A DNA stretch of 64,000 nt from Novipirellula artificiosorum. GTDB lineage: Bacteria; Planctomycetota; Planctomycetia; Pirellulales; Pirellulaceae. The notes under the pieces are model-generated. The model had not been told where the DNA came from, made no database searches, and saw nothing but the letters and a program-made list of their open reading frames with translations. The DNA is taken from assembly GCF_007860135.1 (NCBI RefSeq), contig NZ_SJPV01000005.1:203393-267392 (forward strand). The letters run 5' to 3'. Positions 37,789 through 45,565 of this stretch are shown piece after piece. Position numbers and translations under genes: made by a program. How positions within the stretch are numbered: the first letter of the stretch is position 1; every line of letters starts with the position of its first letter.

Positions 37789-38567
37789 GCGGTCGGTTCC
37801 GTCCTTGTCGAGGCAGTCAAGATCGACTGCGGCAATAAATGCTGCGTTCGGGGCACCTTGCCCACGATCGTTTGAATGTATCGGCTCATCACCGCACGAA
37901 GCTCCCCATAAAGGCGGCTGGTGACCAGCACATCGGGCCTCGTTTCCGTGTCAAGCAGCTGTTTGAGTTGTTCGAGCGTCGAACGCTGGACCGAAATCAC
38001 GCCGGTGTGCCGTGAAGCGCAACGACGACAAACCACACCGCCCGTGGACAGTGCGAACGGGATCCGCGGTACCGACATCTCCACGTCCGCCCCACACTCG
38101 GTGCAGCGATCGATCCCCGGCGCATGGCCGAGCAACCGCAGCAACTGAGCTTCGTAGTAGAGGATGGACGAACCCACGTCGCCAACCCCATCGATTTGAT
38201 TCAGCGTGGCGAGGGTCAAATCGTAAACATCTGCATGAGGGTCATGGTCATCGGTCAAAAGCCGCAAAATCTCGGCGACATAATATCCAGCGTAAACGCG
38301 AGGCAACGAACGTTCGGCCCCGCGAAAACGTCGATGCAACTTCGCTTCGGTCAACAAATCGAGCGCATCGGTACTCTTACGAAGAACGACTACACGACAA
38401 ACGCTCAACAGGTCAAGCGATCCTTCGAAGGGACCTTTCGGCCGCCGGGCCCCTTTGGCCAGCCCCGACAGCCGCCCGAAGTCGCGAGTGAACAGCGTCA
38501 CAACCAAGCTGGTTTCGCTAAATTCGATCGTTCGAAGCACAATGGCCACGGTCTGCTCGGCCGACAC
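37785..38567 (-). CDS. recO: DNA repair protein RecO
   Basis: About 260 residues. The N-terminal OB fold (SAEQTVAIVLRTIEFSETS, FTRDFGRLSGLAKGARRPK) is followed by helical VYAGYYVAEILRLLTDD and the zinc module CTECG...VCRRC. It works with RecR in loading RecA. I take the GTG at 38567, which has AGGAG 6 bases upstream; the frame stays open further but adds no RecO-like sequence. The recR partner lies at 44.4 kb on the same strand. It is the first gene of the recO/BamD-like/LptE-like coupled set. Confidence 0.92.
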   Translation of the reverse strand: MSAEQTVAIVLRTIEFSETSLVVTLFTRDFGRLSGLAKGARRPKGPFEGSLDLLSVCRVVVLRKSTDALDLLTEAKLHRRFRGAERSLPRVYAGYYVAEILRLLTDDHDPHADVYDLTLATLNQIDGVGDVGSSILYYEAQLLRLLGHAPGIDRCTECGADVEMSVPRIPFALSTGGVVCRRCASRHTGVISVQRSTLEQLKQLLDTETRPDVLVTSRLYGELRAVMSRYIQTIVGKVPRTQHLLPQSILTASTRTEPTA

Positions 38568-38576
38568 AACGACTCC

Positions 38577-38592
38577 TGAAACACGTGTTTCA
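38577..38592. promoter_or_regulatory. perfect 16-bp palindrome TGAAACACGTGTTTCA upstream of recO
   Basis: It ends two bases before the recO ribosome site, in the 130-base gap after the TPR gene. Size and symmetry suit a dimeric regulator binding site. The regulator is unknown, and it does not match the usual E. coli LexA box. Confidence 0.5.
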
Positions 38593-38697
38593 CGCGCGAA
38601 AAAATGAGGAAATAAATGGTTCACCCGACGGAAGCGCACGTGGGATAGGCTACAGACGCATTTCGCCGTTTCAGAGATTTTGAGAACAGGCCCCCCT

Positions 38698-39027
38698 CTA
38701 CAAGGCGGACTCACCACGGTCCCCAAGCGATGTCAAGAAATCGCTCATTTCGGCCGCGGCATGGTGGTCCCCCTGTTTTCTCGCCTCGTCGATCCCCGCA
38801 CGCAGGTAGGTCCTTGCCTCATCGACCCGGTCGAGATCCGCCAACGTTTGCGCCGCCATAAAGAATGCGGGAACGTAAGGCGGCGTGTCATGCGTCATCT
38901 GCTCAAGTCGCGACAAGCTTTCGTCATAACGTTGCTCGTTCTTCAACTCCATCGCCAAGCTATACCGCAAGAACGTGTCCTGCGGTTCCTCGGCTAGCAT
39001 CGCTTCAATCTTTTCACGCCGGCTCAT
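38698..39027 (-). CDS. small TPR-like protein
   Basis: 109 residues, starting MSRREKIEAMLAEEP, with a strong ribosome site (AAAGGAG). Two helical pairs, FLRYSLAMELKNEQRYDESL and AFFMAAQTLADLDRVDEART, fit tetratricopeptide repeats. There is no signal peptide, so it is probably a cytoplasmic scaffold. It begins 25 bases after the cimA stop and should be cotranscribed with cimA. A longer in-frame reading to 39177 runs into cimA and is rejected. Confidence 0.82.
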   Translation of the reverse strand: MSRREKIEAMLAEEPQDTFLRYSLAMELKNEQRYDESLSRLEQMTHDTPPYVPAFFMAAQTLADLDRVDEARTYLRAGIDEARKQGDHHAAAEMSDFLTSLGDRGESAL

Positions 39028-39052
39028 TGAATCGTCTCCTTTGGCCTGACCA

Positions 39053-40645
39053 TCACGGCCCCGAATTGATTTCTGCTTTGTGTAGTTTGTACTCAACCGC
39101 ATCCACGAGGGCTCGCCAACTGGCCTCAATAATATTCTCGCTGACGCCGATCGTCCCCCATGATTCTTTGTCATCACAGCTTTCGATGTTCACGCGCGTC
39201 GAGGCTGCCGTGCCGGCTCCCGAATCGACGACGCGGACCTTGTAGTCGATCAATCGCATTTGGTTGAGCTGGGGAAAGTCATCAGCAAGTGCTTTGCGAA
39301 GCGCCGCATCGAGCGCGTTGACCGGCCCATGACCTTCGGCTGCGTCAAACCAGAGCTGATCGCCGACCTTCAATTTAATGATCGCTTCGGCATAAACCGC
39401 ACTCGCTTCGCTGTCGCGATCGCCGGCAACGACCCGATACTTGATCGTTTCAAAGTGCGGTTTGAATGTTCCCGCGAGCCGTTTGACCAGCAAATCAAAC
39501 GAAGCGCCCGCGTTTTCAAACTGGTAGCCTTGGTTCTCGAGCCGTACGACTTCCGCCAAAACCTTGTCCATCAACTCGCGGTCGTTTTTGATGTTGTAAC
39601 GATTTGCCACGGCCACAATGTTGCTGCGGCCTGACAACTCGCTGACTAAAATACGTCGTTCGTTGCCGACCAAGACGGGATCGATATGTTCATAGGTTTT
39701 GGCTGCTTTGTTGATCGCATGGACATGCATGCCCCCTTTGTGAGCAAACGCACTTTGACCGACAAACGGTTGGCTGTTGCGCCACTGTAAGTTCGCGGTC
39801 TCATAGACAAACCGACTCAACTCCGTCAGCGGCTGCAGCGATCGGCCACCCAAGACGGAGTAGCCCTGCTTTTTGAGGGCCAAATTGGCCATCACCGAGA
39901 CCAGATCCACATTTCCGCAGCGTTCGCCGATCCCGTTGATCGTTCCTTGTACCTGAGTCGCACCGGCGTCAACCGCCGCGATCGAATTGGCAACCGCGAG
40001 TTCACAATCATTGTGGCAGTGGATGCCGAATTGAACGTTGTAGTCGGCAAGTTCCTTGATCGCGATCGCCGTCACTTCCGCAATCCGATCGGGCAACGTG
40101 CCGCCGTTGGTGTCACACAACGACAACCAAACAGCACCGGCCGAGGCCGCCGCTTGAAGCGTCTTGATCGCATACTCGGGGTTTGCATTGAATCCATCAA
40201 AGAAATGTTCGGCATCATAAATCACCTCCGCACTGCGACCGAGAAACTCGGCGCTCTCTCCGATCAGTGCAAGGTTTTCGTCGAGCGTCACATTCAGGAC
40301 TTCCGTGGCGTGGTAGTCCCAGGTCTTGCCAACCAAGGTAATGCAGGGCGTTTGGGCGGCCACGAGCGCTCTCATGCCAGGATCCTCCTCGGCCTTCACA
40401 CGCTTGCGCCGCGTCATCCCAAAGGCGCAGACCTTGGTCTTGCCGAGATCCCGTTTCTTGATTTCCTGAAAGAATGCCACGTCCTTTTCATTCGAAAGCG
40501 GATAGCCACCTTCGATGAAATCGACGCCAATCTCGGCGAGACGCTCTGCAATGTTCAGCTTGTCCTGCAGCGAAAAACTAACGCCTTCACCCTGCGAGCC
40601 ATCTCGCAGCGTGGTGTCATAAATCAGGATGGATTTGGAGGTCAT
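39053..40645 (-). CDS. cimA: citramalate synthase family protein (CimA)
   Basis: About 530 residues. The DRE-TIM catalytic barrel starts IYDTTLRDGSQGEGVSF, with IHCHNDCELAVANS metal ligands and GTINGIGERCGNVDL. The C-terminal LeuA-type regulatory domain has YKVRVVDSGAGTAASTRV. The length and the pattern after the barrel fit CimA, which condenses pyruvate and acetyl-CoA for threonine-independent isoleucine synthesis. 2-Isopropylmalate or homocitrate synthase is less likely. The ATG at 40645 gives a natural N-terminus; the upstream open frame does not resemble protein. Confidence 0.9.
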   Translation of the reverse strand: MTSKSILIYDTTLRDGSQGEGVSFSLQDKLNIAERLAEIGVDFIEGGYPLSNEKDVAFFQEIKKRDLGKTKVCAFGMTRRKRVKAEEDPGMRALVAAQTPCITLVGKTWDYHATEVLNVTLDENLALIGESAEFLGRSAEVIYDAEHFFDGFNANPEYAIKTLQAAASAGAVWLSLCDTNGGTLPDRIAEVTAIAIKELADYNVQFGIHCHNDCELAVANSIAAVDAGATQVQGTINGIGERCGNVDLVSVMANLALKKQGYSVLGGRSLQPLTELSRFVYETANLQWRNSQPFVGQSAFAHKGGMHVHAINKAAKTYEHIDPVLVGNERRILVSELSGRSNIVAVANRYNIKNDRELMDKVLAEVVRLENQGYQFENAGASFDLLVKRLAGTFKPHFETIKYRVVAGDRDSEASAVYAEAIIKLKVGDQLWFDAAEGHGPVNALDAALRKALADDFPQLNQMRLIDYKVRVVDSGAGTAASTRVNIESCDDKESWGTIGVSENIIEASWRALVDAVEYKLHKAEINSGP

Positions 40646-40662
40646 TCGAATCGTAGGGGATG

Positions 40663-40757
40663 AAGGTGCCAGGCGTTGGGAAGCCAACCGAGTGAGACCA
40701 GAGATGATACAAGAGGAGCGTCTCAGGTTCGACCCGAGTGAAAGGCCAGGCACCCTT
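40663..40757. repeat. small element bounded by AAGGTGCCAGGC-type inverted arms
   Basis: AAGGTGCCAGGC at 40663 faces GGCCAGGCACCCTT at 40744-40757 as an imperfect inverted repeat about 95 bp across, filling most of the gap upstream of cimA. It may be a short non-coding mobile repeat; only one copy is visible here. Confidence 0.4.
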
Positions 40758-40774
40758 GAGGGTGCACAAACGCC

Positions 40775-42613
40775 CTACTTCGTGGCCTTCTTGCCGTTCT
40801 TCTTGCCAACACCCACGGTTTGTTGCATCCGACTGACATACCCTTGATGGCTGAATTGACACGCTCGCATCGAATCCAGATAGGGCTCATACCCATCACC
40901 AATCCAATCCACGATGTTGAAAATCTTCAGTGACGCATAGGAACTTTCTTGCAACAACTCGTTCCAGCATTTTTGGGCCACCGCTTTTTCGCCATCGCGA
41001 TACAAGATCCACGCCGCCATGATGCGGACATGATGCGAGGAATCCTCGAGAGCGGCATGAATGATCTTGGGATCCAGCGGGGTTTCTCCCTGCAAATGGA
41101 AACATCCGACAATGGCCCAATAGCGCAGGCCCGCATCGGCAGCATTCAGATTGTTGTAAAAGATCGACAAATTGTCGGGATCTTGTGCGAGAGCCTGTGC
41201 CGCTGCTTGCTGGTACGCTTTCAGGTCGTAGAGTGCCGGATCCCGAACCATTTCATAGATGGTCTTTCCACACGCTTCCGATCGTTTGGCGACTTCACTT
41301 TCGGGCAGCAATCCCGCATCACAAATATTGAGCTGCCACTGATCGAGTTCCTTGCGCAGCGTCGCAACTTGTTTCGTATAACCCGGATCCTTGATCAAGT
41401 TGTTCACATTGTCGGGGTCGACCGAGGTGTCGTAAAGCTCTTCCATCGGTTTGGTTTGGAAGAAGCGGCCAGTGATCGCGTTGGTTTTTCCTTCCAAGTG
41501 GTGCTGTTCCCACGCTTGGGTCGCCTTCATCTTCCAAAGGTAATCAAGATGTTGGCCCCACGGCGCATACGGCATGTAGTTGCGAATGTACAAGAAACGC
41601 TTGTCACGAATCGCGCGAACATTGTCACAGCGCTCGTCCATTCGGCCCCGGAAACTAATGTGATAATCACGCGTTTCTTTGTCGGGCCCGAGAAAAACCT
41701 TGCCTTGCAGGTATTCGGGCGTCTCGGCCCCGCAAAGGTTTAGCCATGTCTTGGGCATGTCGACAAAACTGACCAAATCATCGATCTTGCTGCCGGGCTC
41801 CGCAGGACGCAGATGCTTGAACTTTTCAGGGATACGGATAATCAATGGGCAATGCGTCCCGCTGTTGAACAGGAACCGCTTGCTGCGTGGCATCACACCA
41901 CCATGATCCGAGTTGTGAATCACGATCGTGTTCTCGGCCATGCCGCTCGCTTCCAACTTTGCCAACGCATCGCCAATCTCGGCATCCATGGCCTTCATCT
42001 TGTCATGGTAAAGCGCGTAGTTTTTACGGATGTCGTCGATGTCAGGATGGTACTTCGCCAGCTGCACGTCGTCGGGGCTGTGCGTCGTATGGTCGACGTC
42101 TCCAAACGCTTGGGACTCGTGCGACTTGGTGCTATTGATCACCATGAAGAAGGGCTGCTGCTGCTTCAGTTCTGCCCAATCCACCTTCATCGTGTCCCAA
42201 GCACTGTCATCCTCGCGACCACCGATGTTGTAGTCGGTCTTTTTGGCGTTGCCGACATAGTAGCCCGCATCCTTTAGCAGGTCGGGATAATAGCGAATCG
42301 TCTCGTGGGGAATCGGATAGCGGCTGCGCATCGGATGGGTTCCCATCGAGATTGCATGCACACCGGTGATCCAGGTACTTCGCTGTGGCGCACAAACGGG
42401 CGCATTCGAGTAACAGTGCATGTACTGGAAGCCCTCGCTCGCCAAGTGGTCGATGTTGGGGGTTTCCGCGTACGGATTTCCATAACAGCCGACCCAATTG
42501 ACGTTGTTGTCTTCGCAAGTGAGCCAGAGAATATTCGGGCGATCAGCAGCCGTGGCAGAGGAAACCAGCGCAATGCCCATGGCGAGCAGTGACAGCGGAA
42601 GAAGTGATCTCAT
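40775..42613 (-). CDS. exported sulfatase (heparan N-sulfatase-like)
   Basis: 612 residues. The signal peptide is MRSLLPLSLLAMGIALVSSATA. The sulfatase start NILWLTCEDNNVNWVGCYG leads to the formylglycine site CAPQRSTWITG (C74), which fits C-x-P-x-R. Metal-site HNSDHGG follows. The C-terminal ~120 residues (AALEDSSHHVRIMAAWILYR, IFNIVDWIGDGYEPYLDSM) are helical and HEAT-like, an addition beyond the core domain. It should hydrolyse sulfate esters or sulfamates on polysaccharides outside the cytoplasm, after activation by a formylglycine-generating enzyme not encoded in this window. Confidence 0.92.
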   Translation of the reverse strand: MRSLLPLSLLAMGIALVSSATAADRPNILWLTCEDNNVNWVGCYGNPYAETPNIDHLASEGFQYMHCYSNAPVCAPQRSTWITGVHAISMGTHPMRSRYPIPHETIRYYPDLLKDAGYYVGNAKKTDYNIGGREDDSAWDTMKVDWAELKQQQPFFMVINSTKSHESQAFGDVDHTTHSPDDVQLAKYHPDIDDIRKNYALYHDKMKAMDAEIGDALAKLEASGMAENTIVIHNSDHGGVMPRSKRFLFNSGTHCPLIIRIPEKFKHLRPAEPGSKIDDLVSFVDMPKTWLNLCGAETPEYLQGKVFLGPDKETRDYHISFRGRMDERCDNVRAIRDKRFLYIRNYMPYAPWGQHLDYLWKMKATQAWEQHHLEGKTNAITGRFFQTKPMEELYDTSVDPDNVNNLIKDPGYTKQVATLRKELDQWQLNICDAGLLPESEVAKRSEACGKTIYEMVRDPALYDLKAYQQAAAQALAQDPDNLSIFYNNLNAADAGLRYWAIVGCFHLQGETPLDPKIIHAALEDSSHHVRIMAAWILYRDGEKAVAQKCWNELLQESSYASLKIFNIVDWIGDGYEPYLDSMRACQFSHQGYVSRMQQTVGVGKKNGKKATK

Positions 42614-42751
42614 CGGGAGTTTTGTCCTCAGAAAGGGAGGGAGGAAAGTGGCCCCCTATTCTACAAGCATTCTTCTCGCCGGGGTGGTGGACACCGAATT
42701 TCCGTGACTTGAGTGTTGAGACAAGTCACCGAAAGGGCTTCCTGCCGCCGC

Positions 42752-44248
42752 CTACTTCTTAACGAGCGACCAATCTCGTCGTTGGCGGCTGCTGGGGATC
42801 CCCATTCGCTTGCGGTACTTGGTGACCGTTCGCCGTGCAACGTTCATCCCTGCCTTCTTCAGTTCATCCACCAACAGCTCGTCGCTATATGGATCACTTT
42901 TGTCTTCCTTGTCGATCAATTCTTGCAGCTTCAAGCGAATCGTATCCCAAGCCACATCGTCACCATCTTCGGTTTGCGTGCCTCCGACAAAGAAACGTTT
43001 TAACGGTAAGATGCCTCGCGGCGTTTGAATCCATTTGTCGTCAACCGCCCGGCTGACCGTCGTCACATGGACGCCAACTTTGTCTGCAATCTGCTGCATC
43101 TTCAACGGCTCGATCGCCTCGGGGCCTTCGTCAAGAAAACGTTTTTGATGTTCAACGATTGCTTCGGCCACTTTCGTCAACGTGCTACGTCGCTGCTCGA
43201 TGGAATCGATCAACCACTGTGCACTACTGATTTTCTGCTTGATAAACTCTCGCTCTTCAGCCGTCGCCTTGGGATCCTGCAATCGGCTGCGATAGTAGTC
43301 GCTGATGTAAAGGGTTGGAACGCGGTCGTCATCCAGACGAACTTTGTATTCCCCTTCTTCGTCCTGCTCCAAAATGATGTCGGGCGTCACGTTGGGAACG
43401 TAGGTTTCCATGAACGCCGCGCCCGGCTTGGGGTTCAGCGTGTGGAGTTCTTCTCGCAAAACTTGAATTTGTTCAATCGTGAAGCCGGTCTTCTTCGCAA
43501 TTTGGGGCAACCGATTCTCGGCCAAGTCGATCAAATGCGATTGGATCAACGTCACCATCTCGTCGTGAAAGGGCGCCGTCGGAGACAGTTGGTTCAGCAA
43601 GCACTCGCTCAAGTCCCGCGCGGCGATCCCCGTGGGCTCGAGCGACTGGACGATCACGAGTGCTTTTTCGGCCAATTTGAGGTCTTCGTCGGTATGCCCA
43701 GCCGGCAACAAATCCGACAGCGGCGTTCGCAGGTAACCACCATCGCGCGCGTCCAACGTGCTGATGATTCGCTCGGCGATCTTCTCGACGCGATCATCAA
43801 TGTCCAACTCGGCAAGCTGGTGCAACAGAAAATCGTTCAACGATTCAGGACGCGATTGAGCGTTGGCCATCAAATCGTGACGGCGATCGGAATCGTCCTG
43901 CACTCGGTTGGCGGAACGACGAAACGAGTCATCAATCGTGCTCGGCAGATCATTGACCATGTTCTGCAGTCGTTCGAAATCTTCTTGGTTGTCGTGATCG
44001 TTGTCGACCACCAACTCCTTTTCGTTCTCACTCCGCGTGTCGGCCGAAGGGGGATCGTCGTCCGGATGGTCCGGCTCCGAGGGATCAACGTCTTGCTGCT
44101 CGAGCAGTGGATTTTCGTTCATCTCCTGCTCGATCCGCTCTTGGAGGGCAAGCATCGGAAGCTGCAAAATCTCCATCGACTGGATCATCCGTGGAGCCAG
44201 TTTTTGGACCTGCATTTGCCGGGCCTGAAGGCCCATCGACATCCGCAT
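42752..44248 (-). CDS. rpoN: RNA polymerase sigma-54 factor
   Basis: 498 residues. Region I is Gln/Leu-rich (RMIQSMEILQLPMLALQERI, ENPLLEQ). An acidic region II follows (DPSEPDHPDDDPPSADTRSE). The core-binding and HTH regions come next, and the RpoN box ARRTVTKYR is at residues 471-479 with a short tail. It directs transcription from -24/-12 promoters with an AAA+ activator; no activator gene lies nearby. It shares strand and direction with recR-ybaB-dnaX (115-base gap). Confidence 0.96.
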   Translation of the reverse strand: MRMSMGLQARQMQVQKLAPRMIQSMEILQLPMLALQERIEQEMNENPLLEQQDVDPSEPDHPDDDPPSADTRSENEKELVVDNDHDNQEDFERLQNMVNDLPSTIDDSFRRSANRVQDDSDRRHDLMANAQSRPESLNDFLLHQLAELDIDDRVEKIAERIISTLDARDGGYLRTPLSDLLPAGHTDEDLKLAEKALVIVQSLEPTGIAARDLSECLLNQLSPTAPFHDEMVTLIQSHLIDLAENRLPQIAKKTGFTIEQIQVLREELHTLNPKPGAAFMETYVPNVTPDIILEQDEEGEYKVRLDDDRVPTLYISDYYRSRLQDPKATAEEREFIKQKISSAQWLIDSIEQRRSTLTKVAEAIVEHQKRFLDEGPEAIEPLKMQQIADKVGVHVTTVSRAVDDKWIQTPRGILPLKRFFVGGTQTEDGDDVAWDTIRLKLQELIDKEDKSDPYSDELLVDELKKAGMNVARRTVTKYRKRMGIPSSRQRRDWSLVKK

Positions 44249-44363
44249 CGCTGCATTCTCAACAAAAAGAGTAACGTGATCGCCGCCGCTCTTCCCGCTT
44301 CCTGGGACTACGGCTCCGGTGAACTTTCATCTTACAGCACGATTCGTGCCAGAGCACAAAGAA

Positions 44364-45005
44364 TTATAGCTTTTGTCGTCCAATCAGGGCATCGGCAATC
44401 ATTTCGCGATTTGCATATTCCAGGACACTCCCCGCAGTGATGCCTCGCGCAAGCCGTGTAATCGGCACCGGAAACTCGCTGAGCAGGTTAGAAATGTACA
44501 GCGAAGTACCATCCCCTTCGACCGTTGGGTTGGTCGCCATGATCACTTCGACAAACGCCCCTTGGCGGACCCGCTCGACCAGTGCATCGATCGTCAATTG
44601 ATCGGGCCCGATTCCATCGAGTGGAGCAATTCGCCCCAACAGGACATGATAAAGTCCCTTGAACGCACTCGATTGTTCAAGACTCATCAGATCACGCGGT
44701 TGTTCCACCACACACAACCGTGTGGTGTCGCGGCCGGGATCTGAGCAGATCGCACAGCGATTCGTTTCCGCCAGATTGAAGCAATCGGCGCAGTACCGTA
44801 CATCGGTCCGCACCCGGCGAATGGAATCGGCCAAGGCCAACGCCTCTTGTTCACTCACTCGCAGCAGATGGAACGCCAAACGCTCAGCACTTTTGCGGCC
44901 AATTCCCGGCAAGCGGCCAAGTTGATCCACCAAATCTGCGACGGCGCCGGCATGATTGCCACCACCAGCATTGCTACCAACATCCTTGCTCATCAATCGA
45001 ATCAA
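44364..45005 (-). CDS. recR: recombination protein RecR
   Basis: 213 residues. The HhH motif LGRLPGIGRKSAERLAFHLL and the C4 zinc site CADCFNLAETNRCAIC are present, followed by a Toprim domain (LCVVEQPRDLMSLE; ATNPTVEGDGTSLYI). It acts with RecO in recombinational repair. The first codon overlaps the ybaB stop (45002-45005). The start could also be the internal MSKDVG a few codons later. Confidence 0.95.
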   Translation of the reverse strand: MIRLMSKDVGSNAGGGNHAGAVADLVDQLGRLPGIGRKSAERLAFHLLRVSEQEALALADSIRRVRTDVRYCADCFNLAETNRCAICSDPGRDTTRLCVVEQPRDLMSLEQSSAFKGLYHVLLGRIAPLDGIGPDQLTIDALVERVRQGAFVEVIMATNPTVEGDGTSLYISNLLSEFPVPITRLARGITAGSVLEYANREMIADALIGRQKL

Positions 45006-45355
45006 CCACCAGTGAAGTGAGTCAGAATGTTATCTAAACCGGGGATATGCAGGTCCATCTCGTTCACCATTTGGCTAATCGCATCCGCATACATTTGCTT
45101 TGCTGACGCCCCAGCTGCGTTGGTCGCTTCCAAAACGGGAGCTTCCGCGTCAGATCCCGACAACTGGCCGCCAATTTGGATCGATTGCACTTCCCCCACC
45201 CCGTTCATCACCACCGAGACGTCGCCACATGATGAGGACCCGCTGACCGTTTCACTCTTCATCCGCTCGTTCAGCTCTTTCATTTTCCCCGGCAAGTGCT
45301 GCAGCGACCCCATCATCGATGCGATGTTGCCTAAGTTTCCGAGTCCTTTGAACAT
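45002..45355 (-). CDS. YbaB/EbfC nucleoid-associated protein
   Basis: 117 residues. It has a methionine-rich N-terminus (GNIASMMGSLQHLPGKMKEL), then GEVQSIQIGGQLSG and a C-terminal helical part. This family binds DNA and is conserved between dnaX and recR in many phyla, as here. A Ser/Cys-rich GSSSCGDV segment occupies the usual beta-hairpin. Confidence 0.9.
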   Translation of the reverse strand: MFKGLGNLGNIASMMGSLQHLPGKMKELNERMKSETVSGSSSCGDVSVVMNGVGEVQSIQIGGQLSGSDAEAPVLEATNAAGASAKQMYADAISQMVNEMDLHIPGLDNILTHFTGG

Positions 45356-45521
45356 GAATTGACCTTGGATGCTATCAAGAAGGGGCTGAAACAGGGAGTT
45401 GACGACCAGATTGTATACCGGCAGACCAGGCTTGCCGCAACTAATGCGGTTTTCCGCTCGCTGCGCGGATCATGGCTTGCCAAGATCAAACGGCCCTCGA
45501 TTCGAGTTGGCACGTTATCTG

Positions 45522-45565
45522 TCGCGGTTTCTCGATCTTTATCTCTATCGCGGTTTCTCGATCTT
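45522..45565. repeat. 18-bp direct repeat (two copies, 26-bp period) across the dnaX stop
   Basis: The sequence tcgcggtttctcgatctt occurs at 45522-45539 and 45548-45565; the second copy covers the last dnaX codons. It looks like a small tandem duplication of the gene end. Confidence 0.6.

Noticed and set aside
40690..40745. Possible tRNA from a 'ggttcgacccgag' T-loop-like string
   Set aside because: No acceptor or anticodon stem could be folded around it.
43025..44440. Long plus-strand frame opposite rpoN (471 codons)
   Set aside because: Antisense shadow of rpoN: the opposite strand encodes a complete, motif-rich sigma-54.
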